Assembly: GCA_964017065.1 (NCBI GenBank)
Contig: OZ024789.1
Location: 3,599,971-3,663,970, forward strand
Source of the DNA: Haliclona indistincta
Lineage: Eukaryota; Porifera; Demospongiae; Haplosclerida; Chalinidae
Length of the DNA stretch: 64,000 bases
Direction of reading: 5' to 3'
This document shows, piece by piece, positions 22,541 through 34,869 of the stretch. Positions within the stretch are counted from its first letter, which is position 1. Each line of letters begins with the position of its first letter. Made by a program: the position numbers and the translations under genes. The notes beneath the pieces were generated by a model. The model had not been told where the DNA came from. It worked only from the letters and a program-made list of their open reading frames with translations, and searched no databases.

Positions 22541-23824
22541 CAAGTAATAAAAACACTTTAACAAAAATGCAAGAGATTTAGGGTTGGTACATGTATCGAA
22601 AAAGTATGGAAACAAGATGTGAAGGCTTAGGTAAGTAAACAAAATTTAAAATAAAAAGGACTGTAACAATAGCAGCGTAATGCTATCTCCCTAAATTAAC
22701 TGCTTTCTATAGTTGTAGTTAATTTAGGGAGATAGCATTACGCTGCTATTGTTACAGTCCTTTTTATTTTAAATCTTGTTTACTTACCTAAGCCTTCACA
22801 TCTTGTTTCCATACTTTTTCGATACATGTACCAACCCTAAATCTCTTGCATTTTTGTTAAAGTGTTTTTATTACTTGTTTCTTTTCTTTTTTTGTTAATA
22901 ACTTAGTTCGCACTTTTGCTAATACAGTGTTACTGTAAAGAGAACTATTTACGGCATCACGGGCCACTACTAGTGCGGATGTACTACACTTGATCGGCTC
23001 TACACTACATGCAACACGTACCATGAAACATTAGCTAAGCTTAAGCTAGCTTTCTTACCAAGCCTGACAGGCAAACCAGTGAAGATTTTCTCGTTGTCTA
23101 CTGTGAACACTGCTAGTGGAAGCAGCACTCGCGTTCCAAGCCATTTGTACTAAGGTGCGCTCGTATTAGAATAATTACATACACGGGCGTGCGCGAGTAG
23201 GCGTAACCTAGTAACGGAGTTCAAGCAGAAGGCATGGAATGGCGTCTGTTTTGGACCAAAAATCGCTGTTTTTCTGGAAATACTCGCTTCTCCCAGTGTT
23301 TTAGGCCTAAATAGATATCAGGTGCACTGATGGTCATAGGCAGCGTTGCTTTTGTGTACGTTTGGTTGCGTTTGGTTCGCTCACTACTGTGCTAGACTCG
23401 CTGAAAAAGAAGAAAAAGAAAGAAGGAAAGAAGATGAACAAACGGGTGACCACGTGAACTCTGGTTTACCACCTTAAACCTGGTTTCTTTTCCTTCTGAA
23501 GGTCTCTTTGTAATCGCACAAATCGTGCAAGGAGCTTCAGAACGTTAGATTAGCTTGAAACGCCCGTACGGCGAAGATATGGCAGTGCCGTACTTCGTGC
23601 CTCCAGGCGAGACGCCATCTTGTCATGCCCCTAGCAACTGCCCTTGTAGTCCTTATTAGTGGACTCCTTGTAAGCGCTTACCTCTTAGGATAGCCCCCAG
23701 ATAGTTTAAATACCCCTGATGTCGTCAACAGCCAAGATATACGTGAATTGTTGCGTTTAGCCTAAGTGTAGCCGCCATCTTGTTTTCCGCCCAACCCTAA
23801 ATATGCCACGTCTACCGCGTGGCA
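22541..23824. mobile_element. Hairpin-headed non-autonomous element, copy 1
   Basis: Starts with a near-perfect inverted repeat of two 160-bp arms (22541-22700 and 22718-22877) around a 17-bp loop. About 950 bp of non-coding sequence follow, including ATGGCGTC- and GCCGCCATCTTG-type motifs. It ends in a small hairpin, TGCCACG facing CGTGGCA. It splits POT copy 2; the flanks are GCTAA and TAATAGTCG against GCTAATAGTCG in intact paralogues, giving a 3-bp TAA duplication. No protein is encoded. A second copy is at 25512-26728. Confidence 0.75.
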
Positions 23825-24913
23825 TAATAGTCGAAGGAACAAGCATATTCCTATGCATTTTAACATGCTTATTTTATGGTTGTGAATAAGTGGACGAATG
23901 ATGAATTGATAAAGAGGAATGAATGGTATTGTAAACAGCCAGGAGGTATTTATTCCATAAGTCAACCACAAATTAGTTAGGCCGCTGTTCTCTGGCAAAA
24001 GATCTATTGGTGTCAAGCTGAGTCCATTGCCACTTAAGCTTATACACGCAACTAGTGGGAGTAGCCTTAGCACAGTCTTGACATCCTCTACCTCCTCTTC
24101 TGTGAAAGGCCCTCCAAATTTCTCCTTGCCAAAGTCTATTCGTGAAGGCTGTTCCTCATCAATATAGGTGAAGGCACTGCGTCTCTCAGGGTATCTGTGC
24201 TTCCTAGTGTAGTTGAGTACCTGTATGATGAGCTTGATGGGGTTAGTGACCTTATGAGTCCTGTCTATCCACTTCAGACACAAGCAGTCACTCATGATGA
24301 TAAGGGCAAGAGGAACAGCTATAACACATACCATGTATATAGTGTTATTGATGACTGCATTTTCAGGTAAATAGCCAAACACAAACATTGTGTCTGACAA
24401 GCAAACACCCAATTCAAGTGCCCAGAAGTACCAATAGACAACAGTGCTGAGCTCATCAGATGTGGCACCAATTAGTTGATCAGTTAAGAATGGAAGCATA
24501 GCTACTGAAACACATGTGAAGCATACAGAAGCTATTGCCAGTGCTATGGACGCTATTATTTTAAAAGCACCTTCTGATTCATTTATGAAAGCAAAGAATA
24601 TCAACACATTGGCAATGAATGAAAACAGCGAAGCAAATTTAATTGTTTCATACCTCCCAAGCTTCACATCAGCAAGCCAGCCTATAAGAGGAGCAAGGAG
24701 TCTTGAAACCAACATGGAGACCATTGTAAAGACTGAAGGCATATTGTCATCAATGACTTTTATCATTGTGCACCTGGAGAAGTTAAAGAAAGCAGTCCAT
24801 GCTAGCAGCAACACTATCTTCTTGCTACAGCAAGTGTTGAGAGATCTTCTTGCTTTCCACCATAGCTTCCTGAATTTGTGAGAACCACGAACACAAGGCT
24901 GTGAAGAAGCCAT
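23825..24913 (-). pseudogene. POT transporter copy 2, 5' part
   Basis: Starts at ATG 24913 (MASSQPCVRGSHKFRKLWW) and is open through the POT core (GRYETIKFASL, SAFTYIDEEQPSR, YGINTSWLFTIPFIP) up to CIGICLFLRLL. There the hairpin element interrupts it. Together with 21927-22540 it gives a near-complete POT gene. Confidence 0.85.
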
Positions 24914-25129
24914 GTAACGAGAAACAGGAATTATCAATTAACTAAATGCAAACAGATGTGACAACTGATAATATATTCTGAAAAAATCAAGTAAACTGTG
25001 GAGTACAGAGGCGTAAACACCAATGCCCTGTTTGTAAATCCAAAGACAGTGAATCATGCATAAATTACTTTAACGCATCTAATAAAGACGTCGTCAACTT
25101 CAAGACTAGCTCATAGTATGACCCTTATA

Positions 25130-25445
25130 ATGTGTCAGTCATTCACTGTCTTTGGATTTATAAACATGGCATTGTTCAATACTCCACACTTTACTTGATT
25201 TGTATATTATCAGTTCTGTCACATGTCTCTGCATTTAGTAAAATTAATTGATAATTCCTGTTTCTCGTTACATGGCTTCTTCACAGCCTCGTGTTCGTGG
25301 TTCTCACAAATTCAGGAAGCTATGGTGGAAATCAAGAAGATGTCCCAATTCTAGTTGCAGCAAGAGGATTGTGTTGCTGCTAGCATGGACTGTTTTTTGT
25401 AACTTCTCCAGGTGCACAATGATTAAAGTTATGCTGAATAATTAG
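25130..25445 (+). pseudogene. Inverted duplicate of the POT 5' end (R1)
   Basis: The plus strand repeats the POT 5' flank and first 58 codons (ATG 25272, MASSQPRVRGSHKFRKLWW to MIKVMLNN, stop 25445). It stands head-to-head with POT copy 2, about 200 bp away. Codons after MIKV are unrelated to the transporter. A near-identical arrangement lies beside POT copy 4 (R2). A short product or a two-way promoter is possible, but function is unknown. Confidence 0.7.
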
Positions 25446-25511
25446 ACCACTGTAGATTGATGAATTCATAAGCTGTGACTATTTCTGTTTACTATCACTG
25501 TATAATAATTA

Positions 25512-26728
25512 CAAGTAATAAAAACATTTTAACCAAAATGCAAGAGATTTAGGGTTGGTATATTTATCGAAAAAGTATGGAAACAAGATTTCGAAATCAC
25601 GGAAAAGGATTGTAACAATAGCAGTATAATGCTACCTCCCTATTAAATTAACCACAACTATCGAAAGCAGTTAATTTAGGGAGGTAGCATTATACTGCTA
25701 TTGTTACAATCCTTTTCCGTGATTTCGAAATCTTGTTTCCATACTTTTTCGATAAATATACCAACCCTAAATCTCTTGCATTTTGGTTAAAATGTTTTTA
25801 TTACTTGTTTCTTTTCTTTTTTTATTAATGACTTAGTTGGCACTTATGCTAATACAGTGTAAAGAGCCTAGTATTTCAGCTGACTGCACTGGCTGGCGAT
25901 CGATTCTGCACTGCATGCATGCAACACGTACCATGCAACATTAGCTAAGCTTAAGCTAGCATTCTTACAAGCCTGAAGAAACAAATCCAGTGTAACAGTG
26001 ATGATTTGCTCGTTGTCTGCTGTGAACACTGCTAGTGGCAGCACTCGCGTTCCAAGCAATTTGTACTAAGGTGCGCTTGTATTAGAATAATTGCATACAC
26101 GGGCGTGCGCGAGTAGGCGTAACCTAGTAACGGAGTTCAAACAGAATGATGGAATGGAGTCTGTTATGGACCAAAAATCGCTGTTTTCCTGGAAATACTC
26201 GCTTCTTCTAGTGTTTTAGGCTTAAATAGATATCAGGTGCACTGCTCCCAACGACTAGTGTAGTTTCTGTGTAGGTTTTGTCTTGAATAGCTCACTAGCC
26301 ACGGCGCTAGGCTCTCTGAAGAAGAAGAAGAAAGAAGATGAACAAACGGGTGACCACGTGAACTCTGGTTTACCACCTTAGACCTGGTTTCTTTTGCTTC
26401 TGAAGGTCTCTTTGTAATCGCACAAATCATGCAAAGAGCTTCAGAGCGTTAGATTAGCTTGAAACGCCCGTACGGCGAAGATATGGCAGTGCCGTAGTAG
26501 TGGCCTCCGGGCGAGTCGCCATCTTTCCATGCCCATAGCAACTTGCCTTATAGTCTTTATTAGTAGACTCATTGTAAGCGCTTACCTCTTAGGATAGCCC
26601 CTAGGTAGTTAAAATACCCCTGATGTCGTCAACAGCCAAGATATACGTGAATTATTACGTTTAGCCTAAGTGTAGCCGCCATCTTATTTTTCGCCCAACC
26701 CTAAATATGCCACGACTACCGCCTGGCA
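25512..26728. mobile_element. Hairpin-headed non-autonomous element, copy 2
   Basis: Same structure as 22541-23824: long inverted arms at the left (about 25512-25655 and 25668-25810), the same non-coding body, and a terminal small hairpin (TGCCACG facing CCTGGCA). It is inserted between R1 and ORFX copy 3; the equivalent uninserted junction is at about 56040-56070. No coding capacity. Confidence 0.75.
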
Positions 26729-26778
26729 TAATAACCGATCTCATATTAAAAGTTGATATACAATGTACGTAGTTGTGT

Positions 26779-27486
26779 TCTAGAATGTATTCTCAATCTG
26801 TACTTCACTCAGTACATTTTTAACTACAGTTGCTGTCCTAAACAAGTGCCAGAATTCCACTGACCACATTTTCGAAAAACAAAACTAGCAATTCTTCTTC
26901 ACCAACACTGTCTCTCATTCCTTCTTCACTCAAAGTGATCATCAAACCATCATACAGTGATACAGCAACACAATACTCTCCTCCACCAACCACTGCTACT
27001 GAGAACTATTCTACCAATCTTGTTTCTCCTGTACCATCTTTACCAGCTCTTCCTACCACAAATACAACACTTCACTCAATGCAAGATTTCAACACCAAAG
27101 CAACTCAAACAGACAACCACAATAACACACTCACTTCAGTATCAACACAAACAGACAATCATTCTAGATCTGGTGCACTAGAGGTCAACACCGGCTTTTC
27201 AAACAATCCCGAACTACTTGAATCAAGATCAAAAACTACAGCAACAAAACCACAAGAGTTCGAAAGTGAAGATCCAGTCCTAGCAATAGCGCATCGAGTA
27301 CTAGACACCATTGAATTTCAAAGAGAAAGGATCGAGAGAGCTGTTCATGGAACATCACAGCAGCTAACACTGGGTCTGCTACAGAGGGAGCTAGCTAATC
27401 TGAAGAACAAGGTAGTCATGGAGGAGAACACACTGATATGGTGCTCAATGGTAGACAAGCTTAGAGAGATAGAGAAAGAGATATGA
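26779..27486 (+). pseudogene. ORFX family copy 3
   Basis: From 26935 to 27486 the frame is open for 184 codons and contains both TQTDN motifs and the complete C-terminal helical region (ending KLREIEKEI). Upstream there is a TAG in the N-terminal hydrophobic stretch (near 26781) and one extra A near 26876 that shifts the frame. The 3' end converges on POT copy 3. Confidence 0.75.
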
Positions 27487-27987
27487 TGACTAAACACTGA
27501 CCGATGCACTATATTGATTATTGTGTCCAGTATAAGAATTGTTACAAGTTATTGTTCTCATATACTGTACAACGCTTGTTCTTCTCATACTGTACAACGC
27601 TTGCAAAGCGTCTTGATAAAAATTAATGTTGATACACTATACATGATATATAATGTACTGTACACACAATAAAACTTCAGGCACTGCATCGAGGTTTTTT
27701 TTTCTGCTATTAAACTTCACTTATTTACATACGCACAAACACACAAACACACATACACACAAATGTCATAAACTCACGTAGTATTTCAACAAGTGCAGAA
27801 CTGTGATAAAGTATGGAATCAGAGTTAAATGGATAACAGAAAATACAAGTAGAGACAGGGTGACCAGCACGAATACAATACCATAAAAAAATTATTATGA
27901 TACAATACAATATCAAAAATACTGAATTTGTGCTTGTTATGAGTTGAGAGTTCACGATGATGCTACAACACACACACAGTGATACGG
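27487..27987. other. Intergenic, ORFX copy 3 to POT copy 3
   Basis: Convergent spacer with a duplicated 22-bp piece (CATACTGTACAACGCTTG, near 27560-27605), a poly(T) run and a CA-rich tract near 27730-27760. The first part resembles the 3' flank of ORFX copy 7. No gene is seen. Confidence 0.55.
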
Positions 27988-29614
27988 TTAGTTGCTGTCA
28001 TTGGAATTTAGTGCCTCTAGATCAGAACTACTAGAGTCTTAATGATCATTACCACATTCTCTCATATACTCCTCCTCCTGGTCCATAGTGTTCCTCAGCT
28101 ATGGCCTGTATGTTGATCTCTCTGTTCCTCTCACGCAGTGTGTAGCGTTTGGAAAGAATGAGGAAGATCACAAACAGTACAGAAAGTGTTGCTATTGTCA
28201 GCATATCGTAGCATAAAGTGTAGGTAAAATGAATTATAACAGATAGAAAGAATGATGGTACAAATGCTGAAATAAGAATTTTCGTTCCAATAACAAATCC
28301 TTTCATCTTGTCCGGTGACTGAGCGATTATCCATTCTAAAAGAAGCACTTGGCTCATTGTCTTTCCGACTTCAAAAAGAATAAATGGTGGTATTTTCCAG
28401 TACAACGCAATGTTATCACAAGCTATTTTAGTAGAATTCAGTGTTCTTGTACAAGATATGTATCTCTGTACATCATTCCAGTCAAAAACACTTTTTATAC
28501 ATATTGCTTCCATTAGCAGTTCTGCTAATAGTCGAAGGAACAAGCCTATTCCTATGCATTTTAACATGCTTATTTTATGGCTGTGAATAAGTGGACGAAT
28601 TATGAATTGATAAAAGGGAATGAATAGTATTGTGAACAGCCAGGAGGTATTTATTCCATAAGTCAACCAGAAATTAGTTATGCTGTTCTTTGGCAAAAGA
28701 TCTAATGGTGCCAAGCTAAGTGCATTGCCACATAAGCTTATACACGCAACTAGTGGGAGTAACCTTAGCACAGTCTTGACATCCTCTACCTCCTCTTTTG
28801 TGAAAGGTCCTCCAAATTTCTCCTTGCCAAAGTCTATTCGTGAAGGCTGTTCCTCATCAATAGAGGTGAAGGCACTGCGTCACTCAGGGTATCTGTGCTT
28901 CCTAGTGTAGTTGAGTACCTGTATGATGAGCTTGATGGGGTTAGTGACCTTATGAGTCCTGTCTATCCACTTCAGGCACAAGCAGTCACTGATGATGATG
29001 AGTGCAAGAGGAACAGCTATAAATACATACCATGTATATAATGCTATTGATGACTGCATTGTCAGGTAAATAGCCAAACACAAACATTGTGTCTGACAAG
29101 CCAACACCAACTTCAAGTGCCCAGAAGTACCAATAGACAACCGTACTAAGCTCATCCGATGTGGCACCAATTAGTTGATCAGTTATAAGAATGGAAGCAT
29201 AGCTACTGAAACACATGTGAAGCATACAGCAGATATTGCCAGTGCCATGGACGTTATTATTTTAAAAGCACCTTCTGATTCAGTTATGAGTGCAAAGAAT
29301 ATCAACACATTGGCAATGAATGAAAACAGTGAAGCAAATTTAATTGTTTCATACCTCCCAAGCTTCACATCAGCAAGCCAGCCTATAAGAGGAGCAAGGA
29401 GTTTCGAAACCAACATGGAGACCATTGTAAAGACTGAAGGGACACTGTGATTAATGACTTTTATCATTGTGCACTTGAAAAAGTTAAAGAAAGCAGTCCA
29501 TGCTAGCAGCAACACTATCTTCTTGCTACAGCAGGTGTTGAGAGTTCTTCTTGATTTCCACCATAGCTTCCTGAATTTGTGAGAACCACGAACACAAGGC
29601 TGTGAAGAAGCCAT
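27988..29614 (-). pseudogene. POT transporter copy 3 (several lesions)
   Basis: ATG at 29614 and a recognisable POT protein along its length, but with a frameshift after VAMLPFL (an extra base near 29187), another after IIYMVCI near 29020, a stop instead of Arg after KHRYPE near 28880, and a shifted C-terminal tail after EEHY. It is the most decayed of the near full-length POT copies. Confidence 0.88.
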
Positions 29615-30079
29615 GTATCATAAAACAGGAATTATCAGTTTACTAAATGCAAAGACATGTGACAGAACTGATATTATATACTGAAACAAATCAATCAAAC
29701 TGTGGGGTAAAGAACCCTGTTTATAAATCCAAAATAGTGGATGAGTCACTAATAATACATATTCTATATTAAAGACGTCTTCAACTTCAAGACTAGAGAT
29801 TAATGAGCCCTAATGTTGTACCATGTAGGCGCACACAATGAGCACAATATATGCGTAAAACCGTGTTTGAAATCTTGATAATAATAATTTAGATGTATTA
29901 TAGTGCTTACTTTGTGTCCACTATCTATAGGTTTCACTTTTAACAGGGCAATGCATGCATGATTAGACCACTGTAGAATCATAATATTCATAAGCTGTGG
30001 CTAGTTCTGTTTAGTTTTCTGTGGTTCATAATTATGACTGTAAACATAACTGATCACATTATTACAAATTGATACAGTT
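29615..30079. other. Intergenic, POT copy 3 to ORFX copy 4
   Basis: 5' flank of POT copy 3 followed by the AT-rich 5' flank shared by ORFX copies (compare 49500-49680 and 62570-62800). No gene is seen. Confidence 0.55.
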
Positions 30080-30534
30080 GTGTTCTTGAATGTATTCTCA
30101 ATCTGTACTTCACTCAGTACATTTTAACTACAGTTGCTGTCCTAAACAAGTGCCAGAATTCCACTGATCACATTTTCGAAAACGAAACTAGCAATTCTTC
30201 TTCACCAAAACTGTCTCTCATTCCTTCTTCACTCAAAGTGATCATCAAACCATCATACAGTGATACAGCAACACAATACTCTCCTCCACCAACCACTGCT
30301 ACTGAGAACTATTCTACCAATCTTGTTTCCCCTGTACCATCTTTACCAGCTCTTCCTACCACAAATACAACACTTCACTCAATGCAAGATTTCAACACCA
30401 AAGCAACTCAAACAGACAACCACAATAACACACTCACTTCAGTATCAACACAAGGAGTCGTCACCAAGATTGTTACAGAGAGATGCTTTTATATTTCACC
30501 GTCTTCTGTGATTTCAGCTAGTATAGATAGTTAA
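30080..30534 (+). pseudogene. ORFX family copy 4 (3'-truncated)
   Basis: Matches ORFX through the first TQTDN motif and into VSTQ. It then breaks off at 30452 and runs into GGAGTCGTCACCAAG, a sequence that also occurs near 35530 and 63810 outside ORFX. The C-terminal helical region is lost. The novel end stops at 30534. The join lies about 300 bp from the 3' end of NLR-B. Confidence 0.75.
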
Positions 30535-30748
30535 ATTGTCTAGACTGACTTACTGTAGTCATATCAACCACTGATTTAGTAGAATTATATCATGTTTTTT
30601 TACAAATGCAGTATTACTCAGTCAAAATTACTGAAATACTCAAAGAATGTGCTAATAATTATGTCACTGGTACTGAAATCAGGAATGATTATTAATAACT
30701 AATTTTATTGATAAATCAATTTTAATTTGTGATTCCTCCATGAATCTT

Positions 30749-33700
30749 CTAAGGTCTTGTCTCAATCTGATGATTATAAGAAACATCAAGACTTAATTGC
30801 ACAGAACGATTTGAATTGTATGCTAGTGCAATCGACTCTACTCCTTTATCAGTTATTCCTGTGTCACTAAGATTCAAATAGACTAGTGTGGTATTGTGCT
30901 GAAGACCTTCACAGAGACAGTAAACTCCTTCATCGTAGAGTGGATTACACGATAGATCAAGGTGTTTGAGATGCTTGTTTTCTTGTAGCATGGTAGTAAG
31001 TGCCTTAGCTAGAGGAGTATCCTTTTTAACTACAAGTTTTATGTTGCTAAGATTCAAGTACACTAGTGAGGTATTGTTCTGAAGACCTTGAAAGATACAA
31101 CTTGCATTTTGAAATTTGTAATTGCTTGATACATCAAAGTGTGTGACTGTCTTGTTGACTTGAAGCATTGTAGTGAGAGCCTGAGCAATCTCTTCTGTAG
31201 CTACAAGTCCTGTATCACTGAGATTCAACTGAACTAAAGTGGTATTGCACTGAAGACTTTCAAAACTAAACCAAGTTCCTAAGACAAAAAGTGTATAATT
31301 GTTTGAAAGATCAAGATGTGTAAGTGTGTTGTTGACTTGAAGCATTGTAGCAAGTACCCTAGCCGTATTCTTTGTCATTTCAAGTCCTATGCAACTAAGA
31401 TTTAAATTAACTAGTGTATTATTGTGCTGAAGAACTTGAAATACACAGTAAGCTCCTTGCTCAGAGAAGTTTGAATTATTTGATAGATCAAGGTGTGTCA
31501 GTGTCTTATTGACTTGAAGCATTGTAGTGAGTGCCTGAGCAGTACCCTCTGTAGCTACAAGTCCTGTTCCTTTAAGATTCAAGTGAGTTAATTTTTTGTT
31601 GTGCTGTAATCCTTGAAAAATGCAACAACCAAAGCCTTTATTTGTTCCTGACAGACTGAATTGTGTTAAAGACTTGATAGTTTTAAACATATTTTTAACA
31701 ACTTGGAAATCTTCTTGTTTGTATGCTGGTCCTTGATACATAATAGTCAGAGTAGTAAAATAACTGTTAGATTGCAATGCTTTTCCAAAAGATAGAAAAA
31801 CTTTAATACGTTTCTTGCTGTCCTTGTGCCGTATCATTAACTTTGATACAGCTGATGACTGTTCTAAGAATGATGCTATCAACCTTGTGTTTTCGTTGAT
31901 ATTTTTAGCATTTCTGAAAAAGACAATTTCTATATCTAATCTGACAGCACAAGCTGAGATTGTTCGATACTTTGAGAGTTCAAGCAATAACAAACTTAAT
32001 CTGTGATCATCAATCTCTCCAGCTATCTCTAGTTGTATATTTGATGTATCAGATGAAGGTACAGACAGTAGTGAGGTTATATAATAACCAATAGCCAAAT
32101 AGTCCACTGGGTTTAAGAGAGAATCTAAACTAATTATTCGAAAATTTACTAAATTGCTCAACGATAGATCTTGTGCTTCATAAAAGCAGTTCAAAAAGGG
32201 TATAAGATCCTTGATACTTGATTTTTGTTTAGAATCAGAAGAGATGAAGTCTCGTATTGGTGGACTGGTTAGTTTAGTGAAGCCACTATAGTACAGCTTG
32301 AAACCGAGAACTACCAAGCAAGCGTTTGAATACTTTCAATTGTTCTCTAGAATCCATGTGTGATATATGATAAGCAGCAAGGAGCTCTTGAACTGAGAGA
32401 TGAGGAAAATTGTACGAGAAAGATTTGCTGAGAAGTGTGAGTCCCTCAACAACCTGAAGGAGCCCCAAAGATGATAGATTAGCTGGAAGGTGGACTAATT
32501 TTAAATCCTTTTCGTAAAACACTACTTTGTCCTGCATCACTCCCCCATATGCAAGTAAACTAAGATTATTCAGTTTATATTTGAGTTCATCAGGAAGATC
32601 ATCTAAAGAACAAGATACAGAAATTTCAGACCCATGTGTCTCTAGTTCTCGGGCAATGCAGCAGAGTACAAGATTACAGAATAGCTCATGGAGGGTGGTA
32701 GGTAGGGTTCCCTTCATTGTCAGGAATATGTGCACCAGTATTGCTACATGTAGAGGTACATAGCAGTAACCTTCTATAACTGGATGCTCTTCAAGATGCT
32801 GGACAAGCTTCTGAATGCGAGAGCTGTTGCCATCCAAAGCTTTCTCAATGTACTCACGAATCTGGTGTTGAGTGAATCCCAGGATCTCCACTCGTCGGTC
32901 AGATATGTGAAGCAGATTTCCTGAGGACACTGGTCGAGAGGTGATAAGAATGGTACTTTGATGAAGAGAGAGCATGTGTGGCTGTCGAATTATTGTTGAA
33001 ACAAGAGACTTTTTCTGTAGATAAGATGGAAATTCATCCCATCCATCAAAGATAAATAGTACATTTCTTCCATCACGATCTTGTATCTGAGAAGCAACAA
33101 TTTTAGACATTTCTAAAGTACGAGCTGGTAGTATATCAGCCAAGGTAGTAGCATTCTGAGTGGCTTGATCTCGTAAATAAACAAGAACCACTAATTCGAA
33201 CCTGTCGATGAAGGAAGCATATTGTGTCCATTGGTTACAAAAATGGAGAGCAAGTGTGCTCTTTCCTCCTCCTGGGGCTCCTTCAATGAGAAGTACTCTT
33301 GGATAAGGAGGAGGTGGTGGTAGTACAACTAGTGGCTGATTCTGTGGTACTTGCAGTTGGAATAGGTTTTCAAGATTGATTGGTTCTTTGTAACTCATGA
33401 TAGTTTCTATTCTTCCTTGTTGTGCCAGTCTGACCATTTTTTCCTCTCTGTCTCCACGTCGTTGTCCCTCACTGCCAATCATTGCCAGCTGGACAAATTC
33501 ACATCGTGGGAGGTGACTCCAATGTTGGGAGGTGTGGCTCTGAGACATTGATGTGTATAATCCTCTGAGATAAGACGCATAAGAGTTGAAAGAAATAGAA
33601 TCTTGAATTGCTTGTTCAGTTCTTTGAGATGCTGTTAAAGAATTCGAGGGTGGTAAGCAGACATAATTTTTTGCTGTAGTTGCTTGAGAGACAGTTAACA

Positions 33701-34243
33701 CTGGCAGTTGTACAGAAGAGCGATCTTGTGTAATAGTCACTGGTTCTGTTGCTTGTGAGGCGGTTGGAAAATCTGTATCGTAAAATAACAAAACATTCAA
33801 TCATACACAAGCTTGAATATAATTAGCAAACATACCTTGTTCAACTATTGTTTTTCCAATGAGGTCAGCAAGTGCACCCAGTTCAGACTGTCTGAGACAC
33901 TCGATCAAGTTGTGATATGTACGAGTAGGTGCATCACTTGTCAGCCATTTCTGGAGGATAGCTTCTGTGACACTCTCAGCACCATCGTGAATGTGGTTTC
34001 TCTTGAGCAGAGCAACCATTGTTCCGTTCCTATCTTGTAGGAGATACATTCCAAACTTTTTGTAGTTACCAGCAGCAATTGTTTCAATGACTCTCAGTGG
34101 TTCACCATCAGCTCCTTTCATTTCCATAAGATCCAGTAGTGTAGGTAGCTGATCACCTGCAGAATATCAACAAGCAAGTGGTTTGACTACTATAGCAATG
34201 GTATATAGAGTAGCTCACCCATCAAATTGGTGTCTCCAGCCAT
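30749..34243 (-). pseudogene. NLR-B: Death-NACHT-LRR gene, broken before the LRRs
   Basis: Exons: 34243-34219 (MAGDTNLM), 34156-33836 (Death-like domain, KKFGMYLLQDRNG to SELGALADLIG) and from 33772 onward (NACHT and LRR). Walker A GAPGGGKST and Walker B FDGWDEF are intact. At 32290 eight bases present in NLR-A are missing (QAVLHYYSG becomes QAVL-stop). The predicted product ends before the LRRs, which continue open in another frame (32281 to 30749). A second small shift near the end changes the last residues (YNHQIETRP against NHIRDDKTLKDSW in NLR-A). A truncated Death-NACHT product remains possible if the mRNA is stable. Confidence 0.88.
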
Positions 34244-34860
34244 TGCCGGTCACACCCTATAGCTTTGTGAGTGTTGTTTACACACTTGTAACCATGGAAA
34301 TCAACTATAATTTTATTCATAATAAGTTATGAATACATTAATTTTTTGTGCTTCTCATTATCTTAGTTAGCTATATCAGGTGCTTTGGTGAACTGTCATT
34401 CAGATACTGTAGATACATGTCTGTTTTCCTGAAAAGTGTTTACTTATTTTGCTGCTCAAATCACGTATTAAACTAGTGTATACAGAAACTCTCTCAGAAC
34501 ATTAATTTTGTGAGAAAACTTACAACCACATAAATGCTTTCTTTTCATCTCTCTGCCATTCATCCTTGAAGCCAACCGACCATGTTGTAACTTAAGATAC
34601 TTTTTGGGCAATGTTCATATTTCTGTTAAAAATTCACTAACCACACAAAAGTTGCTAACAAAAATTAGTACTATACGTAATTACGCTTTCTGTTCGATTT
34701 TTGTAGTATCAAGGGTTCACAATACTATCAGGCTGGCTCAAATCTTAATTCAGTCTACACAGCACTGATTTAAATAGACAAAAGAACATCTACTGATTGT
34801 TCTTATTATTACATTATCATAATAATTATAATCATGTGATTGAGTCTAGGGCTGTAACAC
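34244..34860. other. 5' flank of NLR-B
   Basis: Close match to the 5' flank of NLR-A, AT-rich, with no gene. It ends where the integrase remnant begins. Confidence 0.6.
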
Positions 34861-34869
34861 TTCCTCTCC

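Noticed and set aside
22541..23824. Helitron
   Set aside because: There is a hairpin near the right end, but no TC start or CTRR end, and the flanks show a TAA duplication in one copy.
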